From a virus, in IMG/VR virus record IMGVR_UViG_3300010155_000022, positions 1 to 38,770 of that record: a stretch of DNA of 38,770 nt. One strand, written 5' to 3'. Shown here in pieces: positions 10,032-18,942 of the stretch. Under the pieces are notes generated by a model. That model did not search any database, was not told the DNA's origin, and saw only the letters and a program-made list of their open reading frames with translations. The number at the start of each line of letters is the position of its first letter. Within the stretch, counting starts at the first letter, position 1. A program made the translations under genes and the position numbers.

Positions 10032-11108
10032 TTAAACTACTCTAATCTTATTTTGAGCTGCAAAAAAACTATTGTTTGGAGAATGTGACATGAACATATC
10101 ATAATATTTACCATACATTGCTTTTCTATTAGCTATCCAAATTTGTTTTAGTTCAGCAAAGTTTGGTGTATTAACTACACTTAATGCATTATTTCTTGCT
10201 CCTCTTAATCTTTGTTCTACAAGTTGCATTCTCTGAGCAACATCTTCACCATTAATATATAAATTTTCAAGAATTCTAGATTTAAATGCATATTCATAAT
10301 ATTCATTAAGTAAATCATGATCAGGAACTAAAAGATTTCCATCATCATCTTCCATTTGACCTTGATAATTTAAATATACTTTACCTGTTTGAAAAGATGT
10401 ATATAAAAATCCATATTTTATCCAACCCTCATTTATAGTATTATAATAAAGATTTGGACAATCACAATCAATAGATTGACTAGATCTCATTTTTAATGGT
10501 AAAAGTTCATTAAAAACTCTAGTTTCTGAAGAATTGATTATTTGTATTAATTCATATGCTTCTCCTTTACAGTTAAGAAATACTCTTGGTTTAACACAAG
10601 TATCTCCAAAAGGTTGTTGAGGATTATGAACTAAACATGTACCTTGATTACCTTCACTATCACAACAACATGTTGGTTCAGGAGTAGTAACACAAGAAGT
10701 ACATGCTGCAGTTTGATTACAAGGATTTGCATTACATACACTACAGTTTACAGTAGCTGGTGCACATTGATCTACATTTCCTGGTACTTCATGATATGGA
10801 ACTTCTTGAATATTAGTGCCACTTGCATATCCATCATATCCTACATTTCTTTTATATTCTCCACAGATATATGCAAAATTAAATGTATAAAAATCATCAG
10901 GAAGTTTTATTTTACCATGTGTTACATCTAAAATAACTTCTTTTTGTTGATTAATTCTAAGACCTAAATCATAATTTATTTTTTTAGCCAGTTTAATTAA
11001 TTGTTGAGGCTCTATCATATTTTCAAGAGCAAATGTATTAAGGTCTATGGATACATCTTCTAAAAGTTGATCAAAGGTTCTATATTTAAGTGTATAATTA
11101 TAATCCAT
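10032..11108 (-). CDS. Tail ring / tube protein with Cys-rich insert
   Basis: 358 residues. The N-terminal region (about 10-80: FDQLLEDVSIDL, LIKLAKKINYDLGLRI, KIKLPDDFYTF) resembles the ring or 'tail tubular' proteins of crAss-like phages, which stack under the portal. The C-terminal part (about 225-350) is also ring-like, with a helical end. Between them, residues 115-180 form an insert with 12 cysteines, including a CCC run at 147-149, that could bind metal or form disulfides. The start shares one base with the previous stop (TAATG) and the muzzle gene follows after 2 bases, so the three tail genes form one translational unit. The family call rests on position and sequence feel; which ring it forms cannot be told from sequence. 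Confidence 0.6.
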   Translation of the reverse strand: MDYNYTLKYRTFDQLLEDVSIDLNTFALENMIEPQQLIKLAKKINYDLGLRINQQKEVILDVTHGKIKLPDDFYTFNFAYICGEYKRNVGYDGYASGTNIQEVPYHEVPGNVDQCAPATVNCSVCNANPCNQTAACTSCVTTPEPTCCCDSEGNQGTCLVHNPQQPFGDTCVKPRVFLNCKGEAYELIQIINSSETRVFNELLPLKMRSSQSIDCDCPNLYYNTINEGWIKYGFLYTSFQTGKVYLNYQGQMEDDDGNLLVPDHDLLNEYYEYAFKSRILENLYINGEDVAQRMQLVEQRLRGARNNALSVVNTPNFAELKQIWIANRKAMYGKYYDMFMSHSPNNSFFAAQNKIRVV

Positions 11109-11773
11109 TATCTAAGTGTATTTTGACCATCATCAGGTCCATCAGGAGGAACTTGCATAGTCATGGTTAATTCTTTTACTACATATTGTTCTATTTCAGA
11201 AAATAGATAATCTGGAATATTTAATGATTGATCTTGTCTAATCATACATTTATCTGAATCACATGTTTCTACATCATTTTCAAATATTGCTTCAATTTTT
11301 ACAGCATCCCATATTAAATTAGGAAAGTATAAATGGCCATCTGAATACCAGAAGTATTGTCTTTTATTATATTTAAAAGTTGTAGTTCTAGTCATAGAAA
11401 CAAAAGTTCCTGGATCAGTTCTAAATAATTCTATACTACCATCAACAGATGAAACTGTTCTAAATATAGGACCTTGTATCCCTGTAAGAAGAGATGGTAA
11501 TTTTTCTTTAGTTCTTTTAAAGAAGCAATCTGAATATACTCCATAACATGCTGCATCTACTTTATCTACTTCTATTAACTCTACATAAGGTATTGCTTTA
11601 AAGAGATTACTTATCTTCATTAATCTTAACTGATCATCTTCTCTTTTCATAAGTGATTGACCATACTTAATAATAGAATAATAAATAGTTCTGTCTGTTA
11701 AAAACGGATCTTCTTTAACAGCTTTAAGTGTATTTCTTACTCTTGATATTGCTTCTCCAACAGTTGTGCTCAT
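11108..11773 (-). CDS. Tail ring / tubular protein, crAss-like
   Basis: 221 residues. The N-terminus (about 5-50: AISRVRNTLKAVKEDPFLTDRTIY, then LMKRE) and a beta-rich middle ending in a helical C-terminus (about 185-210: IPDYLFSEIEQYVVKELTM) fit the compact tail-tube/ring proteins of crAss-like podoviruses, comparable in role to P22 gp4 or T7 gp11. Two cysteines flank a turn near residues 170-177 (CDSDKC). It overlaps the upstream IHF-like gene by 4 bases (ATGA) and ends in a TAATG shared with the downstream ring gene, the tight linkage expected for proteins assembled into one complex. No enzyme motif is seen. Confidence 0.6.
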   Translation of the reverse strand: MSTTVGEAISRVRNTLKAVKEDPFLTDRTIYYSIIKYGQSLMKREDDQLRLMKISNLFKAIPYVELIEVDKVDAACYGVYSDCFFKRTKEKLPSLLTGIQGPIFRTVSSVDGSIELFRTDPGTFVSMTRTTTFKYNKRQYFWYSDGHLYFPNLIWDAVKIEAIFENDVETCDSDKCMIRQDQSLNIPDYLFSEIEQYVVKELTMTMQVPPDGPDDGQNTLR

Positions 11774-12354
11774 AGGTCAAATTCATTATAGTCTTTTAAA
11801 GCATACTCTTGCTTTTTAAGTCTTATTTCATTAGCTACTTTTTTAGAGTATGCTAATTTTAATTTTTCTTGTGGGTCCACTACTATATACATATTCCAAT
11901 TTTCAGGATAAGTTTTAGCAACTGCTCTTTTAAAATCTCTACATGCAGTAAACCCCCAAAACTCTCTATTTTTAAATTTATGTTTTAAAGCACTACTTGT
12001 ACAAAATATTTTAGCAAGTTTGCCATCACTGCCCCAATTTTTATTGGAAACTTTTACACCATATTTTCTAGATTTAGCAAAGTCAATATTTTTCTTTTTT
12101 TTACTAGCTTGACATGTTCCTATAAATAGCCAACCTAATGATTCTGGTAATTCTACACCATTTCTGGTATCAATTACAGTTTCATAAACCAATTTATTAA
12201 AGGACTTAATAATTGATCTTAGTTCTTTATCCTTCAATTTTTTATACTTTGGATACTTTTTTCTAAATCTGTCAAAGAACTCTTTGTTTAGAACTTGATA
12301 AGTTTCTGATCTAAACCGTGGAGCTTGTAAGTTTGGTGTTTTAAATGGTTCCAT
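11770..12354 (-). CDS. IHF/HU-like protein of the crAss-like tail module
   Basis: 194 residues, strongly basic. Residues about 20-80 follow an IHF/HU-like plan: helices (FFDRFRKKYPKYKKL, ELRSIIKSFNKLVYETV) followed by RNGVELPESLGWLFIGTC, matching the turn and strand seen in divergent 'IHF subunit' proteins annotated in crAss-like phages. The C-terminal half adds a Trp- and Lys-rich segment (NREFWGFTACRDFKRAV). Known: genes of this kind sit at the head of the tail ring/muzzle cluster, and the fold may serve a structural rather than DNA-binding role there. It is the first gene after a strong terminator, with a promoter-like octamer upstream, so it may head its own transcript. DNA binding remains inference. 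Confidence 0.6.
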   Translation of the reverse strand: MEPFKTPNLQAPRFRSETYQVLNKEFFDRFRKKYPKYKKLKDKELRSIIKSFNKLVYETVIDTRNGVELPESLGWLFIGTCQASKKKKNIDFAKSRKYGVKVSNKNWGSDGKLAKIFCTSSALKHKFKNREFWGFTACRDFKRAVAKTYPENWNMYIVVDPQEKLKLAYSKKVANEIRLKKQEYALKDYNEFDL

Positions 12355-12400
12355 ACTATATAAATAATATACTAAAAATTAATGAGATTAACAAGTATAA

Positions 12401-12408
12401 CAAATATA
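12401..12408 (-). promoter_or_regulatory. Possible Bacteroidota-type -7 element
   Basis: The minus strand reads TATATTTG, an exact match to the Bacteroidota -7 consensus TAnnTTTG. It lies 46 bases before the IHF-like start and just past the T tract of a terminator. No matching TTTG -33 element is seen at the expected spacing. The same octamer follows the other terminator that leaves room for a promoter (34406-34413). In such AT-rich DNA, chance occurrence is possible. Confidence 0.3.
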
Positions 12409-12410
12409 GT

Positions 12411-12446
12411 AAAAAAAGAAAAAAGCCCCACTTGTGTAGGGCTTTT
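12411..12446 (-). terminator. Rho-independent terminator after fibre gene
   Basis: On the minus strand an 8-bp stem (AAAAGCCC pairing with GGGCTTTT; arms at 12439-12446 and 12421-12428) with a 10-base loop is followed by a T-rich tract (12411-12420). It lies about 40 bases past the stop of the 593-residue fibre-like gene. It ends the Cys-rich/fibre transcript and separates it from the IHF-like/ring/muzzle genes. Confidence 0.85.
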
Positions 12447-12487
12447 CCATTGTTAGTCACAGAAACCAACAAATCTGCAACAATGTG

Positions 12488-14269
12488 TTATGCCAAGTTA
12501 CCTGTAATAACTAATGTATAATTAGCATTTGCTAAAGTAGCATTAGTAAGTGTAAACTGACCTGCTGCTACACCCATACCTGTAATAGTATGTGTCACAC
12601 CATCAAATGGTAATAAAGCTCCTGCAGCATTATATAACTGAACATTCATAAATGTACTAAGGATTCCAGCTGGTCCAACATTAACAGCACCTGCAGCAGG
12701 AACTGTTACAGCACCACCAGCAATTGTTACTGCAACTGTGGTCTGTAATGCACCAAGATTATTAATAGATAGAACATCTCCAGCAATTGCTGTACTAATT
12801 CCATGACTACCATTAAAATCAAAAGTATCAGTAGTACTAGAAGCTACAGCTGGTCCTCCACTATCTGCAGTAAATGTTTCCCATAAGTTTTGATCAACAT
12901 TAGGAGAATCATTAGTAATTGTAATAGAATTAGTAGGTCCTGCTACACCAGCAGTACTAATACCTGTTCCACCTAAGATTTCTAAAGTAGCTGTAGTTGT
13001 AGCTGCTTGAAGTGAACCACCTACATCACCAATTACATCAGAGTAAACATGATCAATTTCATTTACAATAGTAACTGATTGAGCAACAGCATCAGTTGTA
13101 ATACCAATATTTGCACCTTCTACAAGAGTTAGTGTATCAGTATTTGTTGCTGCTACTACATTTGGTTGACCTGAGACTGCTACAGTTCCAAAAATTAATT
13201 GATCAGAACCTTTATCTGTATTTACTAATGTGAATACTGCAGCACTTGGTATACCACCAAGAACAGCACTTATACCATCAGTAACAGAATCTGCTGAAAT
13301 AGTAAGAGTAGATGTTGGTAAGCTAGGGAAAATATTATTACCTGCAAAATCAATTAATTCATCCCATCTATCAGGATCAGTAAAAGTACTAGTAATTTCT
13401 ATTTGATGTAATACAGGATCAAAACTAAGTACAATTCCTGCACCAGCAATAAGACCTGGAGCTGTTAATGGATTTGTATTATTTACAACACTATCCATAA
13501 TCCATGCACCCATAACAGTATCATCTACTGCTACATCAAATGTTCTTAACCAAGGAGCTATACCACCTGCAGCTGTTAAAGTTGAAGTAAGTCTAGTATC
13601 AGTTGCTACAACACTTACTTGATCAACTTCAAGTGTATATGTCATATCATTAGCAAGTGGTACATTTGGTTGTGGATTTATATTAATATATCCAAATGAT
13701 GTATTTAAAACAGTATCTGGTAAAGCAGTAGTATCTACTCCAATAGTATATGTATTTTCCCAAGGTCCTGGAGATCCTGGATTAAATAATAATGTAAGAA
13801 TACTACTACTAGTTGCTAGAATAGTTCCTTCTGCATTTACTACATAAGGATCAAGTACTGCACCAGTTCCTGTTACACCAACATTTACTCCTGCTGTAAC
13901 AATTGAAGCTGAAGGTAAAGTTGCTGGATCTAATGTTACAGTATATGTAGTAACATATCCTACAGTAGCAGAAGTTACAACAATATAAGCATCTCCAGAA
14001 TCTACTACTGTTGAAGGTAAGTAGTCTGGATTAAGTCTGTTACAGAAGAAACTTACAAGATTAGTTATAATAGTATCTAAATAATCATTTCTAGAAACTA
14101 CGGTACTGACTAAACCAGAGGTTACATCAGTACAAGTTATGTCTACACCCGTGTAGACAATACATGCTGCATTAAATACTTCTGAGCATGCAGGGGGACA
14201 TGTTTGTGATACTACATAAGTACCACTAGCACATCCACAAGTTTGGGTATTACAATTTGAACAAGCCAT
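12488..14269 (-). CDS. Repetitive tail-fibre-like virion protein
   Basis: 593 residues, rich in Thr, Ser, Val, Ala and Gly and poor in Lys, typical of beta-structured phage fibres. The first 45 residues hold nine cysteines, then CIVYTGVDITC, an N-terminal element shared with the upstream fibre gene and probably the virion anchor. The body contains diverged repeats of about 60-70 residues with the pattern W/Y...G...A..TTxTLxIxGGxGIST (clearest at about 405-500). The C-terminus is another beta-rich domain of about 80 residues. It is the last gene before a strong terminator. Receptor binding is inferred from composition and repeats; no catalytic or lectin motif was recognised. Confidence 0.6.
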   Translation of the reverse strand: MACSNCNTQTCGCASGTYVVSQTCPPACSEVFNAACIVYTGVDITCTDVTSGLVSTVVSRNDYLDTIITNLVSFFCNRLNPDYLPSTVVDSGDAYIVVTSATVGYVTTYTVTLDPATLPSASIVTAGVNVGVTGTGAVLDPYVVNAEGTILATSSSILTLLFNPGSPGPWENTYTIGVDTTALPDTVLNTSFGYININPQPNVPLANDMTYTLEVDQVSVVATDTRLTSTLTAAGGIAPWLRTFDVAVDDTVMGAWIMDSVVNNTNPLTAPGLIAGAGIVLSFDPVLHQIEITSTFTDPDRWDELIDFAGNNIFPSLPTSTLTISADSVTDGISAVLGGIPSAAVFTLVNTDKGSDQLIFGTVAVSGQPNVVAATNTDTLTLVEGANIGITTDAVAQSVTIVNEIDHVYSDVIGDVGGSLQAATTTATLEILGGTGISTAGVAGPTNSITITNDSPNVDQNLWETFTADSGGPAVASSTTDTFDFNGSHGISTAIAGDVLSINNLGALQTTVAVTIAGGAVTVPAAGAVNVGPAGILSTFMNVQLYNAAGALLPFDGVTHTITGMGVAAGQFTLTNATLANANYTLVITGNLA

Positions 14270-14319
14270 TTTTTTTTATTTTTTTAATTTATATATACAA
14301 GTTTTTCAATTTCTTTTTT

Positions 14320-15948
14320 TTAATAACAAGTGGTTTCAACAATATCTGCATCACAATCTAGAAATGCAGTTAATCCTTCTATAGTAGCAAAAAATCCTCC
14401 TAAATCACTAGAATCTCCTGCATCACAATCAAAAGGCCATGTGTAATCAGCACCAGAAAAATCAGTTTCTGCTACTAGAGCATTAACTCCTGCAGCTGGA
14501 AAATTATGGATATATGAAGCTGTGTTAATATAGTTAGGTATACTCTCTCCTGATCTTACATTACTAGTAATGAATCTAAGATGAGAACCTCCAACAAATC
14601 CTGGAGCACCTGAAATTTCTTCTTGATCTCTTAAAGCTCCAATAAATAGAACTCCTGCACTTGTTATACCAATTCTACATGCAGCATTTAAAACAGTTCC
14701 ATAAGCTCCTGTAACTATTATAGGTCTAGATAAAACTCCTGGATAAGGCATTCTATAATCTCCATCAAAAGTATCAGTAGTAACTGAAGTAGGGATAACA
14801 CTTAAACCACCATTAAATGATATTACTCCTCCTACACTTATTGTCACTCCACCAGCTCCTGTTGCAGGGTTGCAACGAGGAATACTATTATAATCAGAAA
14901 AACTGCCTAAAGCTTGAATTCCTCCACCACCATCACTAAGTGGTACAAAAATATATCCTCTAAAGTGAAGTACATTTCCTATTCTTCTTACTTGAGGTTT
15001 AATAGCTGATCCTGAATAAAAATCAAAACCTTCTAAATCAACCCAACCAGTATCTTTAACTTTTGCTGAAAGTAAATTACCAACAGTTATGTTTAAATCA
15101 ACAGTATTCGTATCTAATACAGTTACTCCAACTGATGAAGTAGTATAATTATATACATCACAAAGAGCAATCCATAAATTATTAATTGCATCTGCTACTG
15201 TAGCATATGATGCATCTTGAATCCATAAAGGATTTGCACTAAATGGTGTTCCCGTATTTAATTGGGTATCACCATCTATAATACATTTTTGACCCACTGC
15301 TGTAGTAAGTTCTAATCCACTACCTGTAGCTGTAACATATCCACACCAAACATTATTTATAAATTCTTCTAAAAGAATATCAATTTGTTGAGTACTTCCA
15401 CTTAATAAACTTCCTATTTGACAACTTAATGTAAAAGAAGGTAAAGTTAAAGTTGGTTCAGGAGTTGCTTCTAAATTTGTTATTCTAACTAAAATATCAG
15501 CAATTTGAGTATTTATTAAACTAATATCTGTAATAATACTACAAATTCTTTCTCCTATTAAATTTACATAATCTACTAATTGCATAGTAGTTTGTGTTCC
15601 TGTAATAAAACATTCTGCTACACTTACTACACAATCTGGACAAGTATCTGTTGATTTTACTTGTTCAGGAGTTACACCTTCTAATGTGCAAATTTTATCA
15701 ATTAATAATTGAATCAATGCTTGAAAATCTGCAGGTCCACATGCTGTTAAATCAAAACAACTAAGATCATAATTTGTGATCTTAAGAGTTTCCATTATTG
15801 TACATAGTTCTGTTGCTAATTTTGAAACAACATCAGAAACATTATCACCTGTACACAAATTGATACAAGTAATGTCTGGTCCTTGCCACACTATGCAATT
15901 AGAGGATATTGGATTACAAGGGCTATTATCTAAATTTAAAGGTTTCAT
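14320..15948 (-). CDS. Tail fibre/spike-like virion protein
   Basis: 542 residues starting at MKPLNLDN. A start 75 bases upstream (16023) is open but would add 25 hydrophobic residues encoded largely inside the previous gene's end, so I reject it. Residues about 18-60 (CIVWQGPDITC, then DVVSKLATELCTIM) match the N-terminus of the neighbouring 593-residue protein and resemble the anchor of Bacteroidota-phage fibres. Several Cys and helical segments follow (60-150). A beta-rich distal part (about 295-520) contains DTGWVDLEGFDFY and RRIGNVLHFRGYIFVPL, a pattern typical of fibre or spike shafts. It sits 25 bases after the Cys-rich protein and 50 bases before the second fibre gene. Role in host attachment is inferred. 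Confidence 0.6.
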   Translation of the reverse strand: MKPLNLDNSPCNPISSNCIVWQGPDITCINLCTGDNVSDVVSKLATELCTIMETLKITNYDLSCFDLTACGPADFQALIQLLIDKICTLEGVTPEQVKSTDTCPDCVVSVAECFITGTQTTMQLVDYVNLIGERICSIITDISLINTQIADILVRITNLEATPEPTLTLPSFTLSCQIGSLLSGSTQQIDILLEEFINNVWCGYVTATGSGLELTTAVGQKCIIDGDTQLNTGTPFSANPLWIQDASYATVADAINNLWIALCDVYNYTTSSVGVTVLDTNTVDLNITVGNLLSAKVKDTGWVDLEGFDFYSGSAIKPQVRRIGNVLHFRGYIFVPLSDGGGGIQALGSFSDYNSIPRCNPATGAGGVTISVGGVISFNGGLSVIPTSVTTDTFDGDYRMPYPGVLSRPIIVTGAYGTVLNAACRIGITSAGVLFIGALRDQEEISGAPGFVGGSHLRFITSNVRSGESIPNYINTASYIHNFPAAGVNALVAETDFSGADYTWPFDCDAGDSSDLGGFFATIEGLTAFLDCDADIVETTCY

Positions 15949-15973
15949 ACTTATTATAATATACAAATTATTA

Positions 15974-18172
15974 TTAACAATTGCAAGAACAGTTATTAAG
16001 TGGTTGATTACAACATGACGCAATTTCTTGACATGTATAATTTGGATCTGTTAATGCTTGCAATTCTATTAATTCTTTTTTAACTATCCATTTTTCATCT
16101 TCTTCAGGACAACAATTAGATATACCATATCTTAATTCAAGTACTTTTTTATACATTCTTTCTGCAGCATTACATGTTATTTTATCATATTTATCTGAAG
16201 TACATATTGGTGTATTGTATCCTGGTTTTACTGTTCTATCATTAGGAAATACTTCTATACAAAAGCCTTCTGTACAAAATCCAAAGTATTCAAAAATATA
16301 TGGAAAAGTATCTTCTGGAAGAACAGTCCATTCTTTTATGCAAATTCTTGGTGAAAATTCTCCACATGCAACAGATACTGATTGAGGATTGCCATCAAAA
16401 TCAATATAAGGAAATGATTTAGGATCTTCCATAGTATTATTATATACTCTAGAGCATCTTGGAACAGGATCTAAACATGTTACACAATCTGCATAATCTG
16501 TTTCTATATATATAATTTCTATATGAGGAATTCCTGTTTCTAATGTAGGTTCAAACTTTGCTACAATAAAACATAAATCACAATCTACAAGTTTAACTAC
16601 TCTACCTACATATACTGATAAATCTTCAGTAGAATAAATAATATTTTCAGGATCTCTACAATCTGTTAAAGAATAATATGTAGATAAACAAGCTGTACAT
16701 TCTTCATATGCTGCATCTATAGTTATTGTATTAATACTTGGTGGTTGATATTTTATTTCTTCAACTGTCCAACAACCACAGTCATCTTTAATTACTTGTC
16801 CTACATATGCTGATAAATCTTGCATAGTATACAAGACTTCATAAATTTTTTCACAATTTTGTAATTTGTAAGCAGTAACTCCTGTACAAGTTTCACAATC
16901 TTCAAAAGATGTTGTAATTATAACATCTAATACACAATCATCACATTCAGATAATTCTTCTGCAATTGAAACTATCCAACATCCTGAGAATCCTTCTATA
17001 GTTACAACTTCATTTGAAACTGCATATTGATATAGATTTTGTAAACTAGAATATAAAATAGCATCCTGAAATGGAAAAAGTTCTGGTGTACAATTAGTTA
17101 ATACAAAACATAATTCAGGACATTCCTCATCTATACATAATCCTCTATCACTTAGAATATAATCAACTCCTTCTACACCATGTAATTGAGGCCTTGCTCT
17201 TGCACAGAATTTTGCTGGTGCATAAGCTACTTGTGTATTACCATCACAATCAATATAGTTTATTGCTCCTGCATAATTAGTTACTTCATAACAATCACAT
17301 GGACAAGGGTCAGGACTAACTCCTACATCTATTACTATAGAAGAACTAGCATTATCACATGGTCCTTCAACTATTTCTTGTACAAACCAGACTTGCCCTG
17401 GATAACCTACTAAAGCAACATATGTATTATTATATATTGCATAATCTCCTGTAATAAGTAGTTCAATACCTGAACATTCTGTAAGAAGATAACATGGATA
17501 TTTTGAACAAGATGGACATATAGGATTTCCATCTGCATCTTCTTTTTCACAATCATCTCCATCTACAAATGAAAAATCTGTAAGATAAGGTGGATAAGGT
17601 AAACTATTATATGTTGCTAGATCTACTTCAGAAGCTGGATCAATTACACTACCTAAAGTGGCTGTATAACAATTTCCACTTGATAAACCATTAATACTAT
17701 TACCATTAAATAATTGTACTCCTAAATATTGATTTATATTAAATTGAGTAACTCCTGTTAATCCTCCCGCACCTGTATTTCCTGGTACACTAATTATACC
17801 ATTTAATCCTACACCTTTAAAATAAATAATATCAGTTGCATCACAACAGTTTACAAATTTTAAATAATAATCTCCTGGAAGTACTCCACAATCTTTACAT
17901 GGTGTTCCTAACGGATCTGTACAATTTTCTTTTGCTACAAAGTCACCTTCATTTGCACCATCATAAGCATTGAAAACATTACCTTGAAAAATTACAGTGT
18001 AACATTTATCTTCCTCTAATAAAAATCCTGAAACAGGTAAAGTTACATCAGCTAATGTCCATTGATATACTCCATCACCTACCCATACTCCTGACCCATC
18101 ATCAATAAGATTAATAAAAGTAAATCTACTATTATCACAACAATCTATTATTTTATAATATGGAGTTCCCAT
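15974..18172 (-). CDS. Cysteine-rich modular virion protein, crAss-like
   Basis: 732 residues with about 54 cysteines (7%). It is built of diverged repeats: an aromatic/Leu strand with NC or DC (YYSLTDC, YKLQNC), an I-Y-S/T-x-x-DLSxYVGxVVK element, then a CxxCW/F strand and a closing CxxC. The clearest pair spans residues about 430-580. The C-terminal region (about 650-725) differs: ITCNAAERMYKKVLELRYGISNCC, followed by a helical tail and a final Cys cluster, a signature I associate with a conserved crAss-like/marine Bacteroidota-phage family. It lies between a tiny zinc-ribbon gene and two fibre genes. Likely a tail-associated or adhesin-carrying protein stabilised by metal or disulfides; no enzymatic motif is visible. 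Confidence 0.55.
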   Translation of the reverse strand: MGTPYYKIIDCCDNSRFTFINLIDDGSGVWVGDGVYQWTLADVTLPVSGFLLEEDKCYTVIFQGNVFNAYDGANEGDFVAKENCTDPLGTPCKDCGVLPGDYYLKFVNCCDATDIIYFKGVGLNGIISVPGNTGAGGLTGVTQFNINQYLGVQLFNGNSINGLSSGNCYTATLGSVIDPASEVDLATYNSLPYPPYLTDFSFVDGDDCEKEDADGNPICPSCSKYPCYLLTECSGIELLITGDYAIYNNTYVALVGYPGQVWFVQEIVEGPCDNASSSIVIDVGVSPDPCPCDCYEVTNYAGAINYIDCDGNTQVAYAPAKFCARARPQLHGVEGVDYILSDRGLCIDEECPELCFVLTNCTPELFPFQDAILYSSLQNLYQYAVSNEVVTIEGFSGCWIVSIAEELSECDDCVLDVIITTSFEDCETCTGVTAYKLQNCEKIYEVLYTMQDLSAYVGQVIKDDCGCWTVEEIKYQPPSINTITIDAAYEECTACLSTYYSLTDCRDPENIIYSTEDLSVYVGRVVKLVDCDLCFIVAKFEPTLETGIPHIEIIYIETDYADCVTCLDPVPRCSRVYNNTMEDPKSFPYIDFDGNPQSVSVACGEFSPRICIKEWTVLPEDTFPYIFEYFGFCTEGFCIEVFPNDRTVKPGYNTPICTSDKYDKITCNAAERMYKKVLELRYGISNCCPEEDEKWIVKKELIELQALTDPNYTCQEIASCCNQPLNNCSCNC

Positions 18173-18175
18173 TTT

Positions 18176-18325
18176 TTATTTAATGAATTTATTTAAATTT
18201 TGTTGTTTTAATTTTGCATTATATTGTTTTATACAACTTGCACATGCTTGGGTTCCATCTGTTGCTTTCCTTGCTTGACATCCACATGAGTAAGTCCTTT
18301 TGCAATTTGGACATTTACTTGCCAT
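18176..18325 (-). CDS. Tiny zinc-ribbon-like protein (49 aa)
   Basis: A 49-codon ORF below usual length cut-offs. Cysteines are at 5, 8, 14, 16, 28 and 31: CPNC, then YSCGC, then GTQACASC, and a Lys/Gln/Asn-rich tail. Two CxxC pairs separated by about 20 residues fit a zinc ribbon, with CGC giving extra ligands. It ends 3 bases before the ATG of the 732-residue Cys-rich protein and begins 21 bases after the previous stop, filling the gap. An AACCAACAAAAA leader precedes the ATG, as for two other genes here. The conserved Cys spacing and the tight fit make it very probably real. Function unknown; it might assist folding or metal loading of the Cys-rich virion proteins. Confidence 0.75.
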   Translation of the reverse strand: MASKCPNCKRTYSCGCQARKATDGTQACASCIKQYNAKLKQQNLNKFIK

Positions 18326-18340
18326 TTTTTTGTTGGTTTT
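18326..18340 (-). promoter_or_regulatory. AACCAACAAAAA translation leader
   Basis: Directly upstream of the zinc-ribbon ATG the minus strand reads AAAACCAACAAAAAA. The same AACCAACAAAAA core precedes the genes starting at 23396 and 26400. None of the three has a Shine-Dalgarno sequence, so this A-rich leader is a candidate initiation enhancer. Confidence 0.4.
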
Positions 18341-18346
18341 AAAAAA

Positions 18347-18889
18347 TTAACAATTTCTACAATCCAGTTTATTTAAAAGTTTTAAAGCATAATTATAAAG
18401 AGTCATTCCTTCTTGTGACTCATGACATGTTTCTACTTTTGCTTTTGCATTCTCTAGATACATTTTAATAAGTCTAAGATCTTCAAGCTTATCTTTGATC
18501 TTAGCTGAGGGTTCACAGTCTGCTACATCTATATCACATAAGATTTTCTGATATAGGTTCAAGGCTTGAGTTGTTCTCAAATGATTATATTCTACATAGA
18601 CCACATGATTGGGATCTACTATATATTTAATAACATATATTCCATCTGGTAAATTTACATATGAAGTACCACAATTTAATGTTTGTGTACCTAAATCACA
18701 TCCAGTTAATGTTGGTGATGATTGAGGAACAAAAGAAACTTCAACAGCATTTGTATAACCAGGAACAGTTATATATAACTTTGGTTGAAACACTGCTACT
18801 TGAGGAGAATAAACACTTGTATCAAATATTTTTAAAACACAAGGATTTCCTACTGTAGGTATTTCTAAACTTAATACATGATTTGCCAT
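18347..18889 (-). CDS. Conserved virion protein of unknown function (180 aa)
   Basis: 180 residues. The N-terminal half (about 5-100) is beta-rich with two cysteines near 63 and 72 and a PDGIYVIKY strand, like a small Ig- or jelly-roll-type domain. The C-terminal half is helical (KIKDKLEDLRLIKMYLENAKAKVETC, abbreviated at 130-155) and ends LDCRNC. This two-part plan, with helices about AKA and a closing CxxC, is one I associate with a conserved family next to the Cys-rich protein in crAss-like and marine Bacteroidota phages. It starts 15 bases after a hairpin terminator, so it must depend on read-through or a cryptic promoter. No enzyme motif is seen; it is probably an accessory tail or head-tail protein. 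Confidence 0.5.
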   Translation of the reverse strand: MANHVLSLEIPTVGNPCVLKIFDTSVYSPQVAVFQPKLYITVPGYTNAVEVSFVPQSSPTLTGCDLGTQTLNCGTSYVNLPDGIYVIKYIVDPNHVVYVEYNHLRTTQALNLYQKILCDIDVADCEPSAKIKDKLEDLRLIKMYLENAKAKVETCHESQEGMTLYNYALKLLNKLDCRNC

Positions 18890-18897
18890 AATTTAAA

Positions 18898-18942
18898 AAT
18901 AAAAAAAGGGAGAGGAGAAACTTAGGTCTCACTCTCCCTTTT
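18898..18942 (-). terminator. Rho-independent terminator after 469-aa gene
   Basis: On the minus strand AAAAGGGAGAG (18942-18932) pairs with CTCTCCCTTTT (18914-18904), 11 bp, and the stem can extend inward by GAGA/TCTC; a long T-rich tract follows. It begins about 20 bases past the stop of the 469-residue gene. Only 15 bases separate it from the next ATG, so the next genes probably rely on read-through. Confidence 0.85.

Noticed and set aside
10644-10931. Plus-strand ORF rich in Thr, Ser, Ile and Cys
   Set aside because: Antisense shadow of the Cys-rich ring protein; no start context or motif.
15949-16023. Upstream start for the fibre gene (567 aa)
   Set aside because: It would overlap the Cys-rich gene by 50 bases and add a 25-residue hydrophobic stretch; MKPLNLDN at 15948 fits the gap and the shared anchor.
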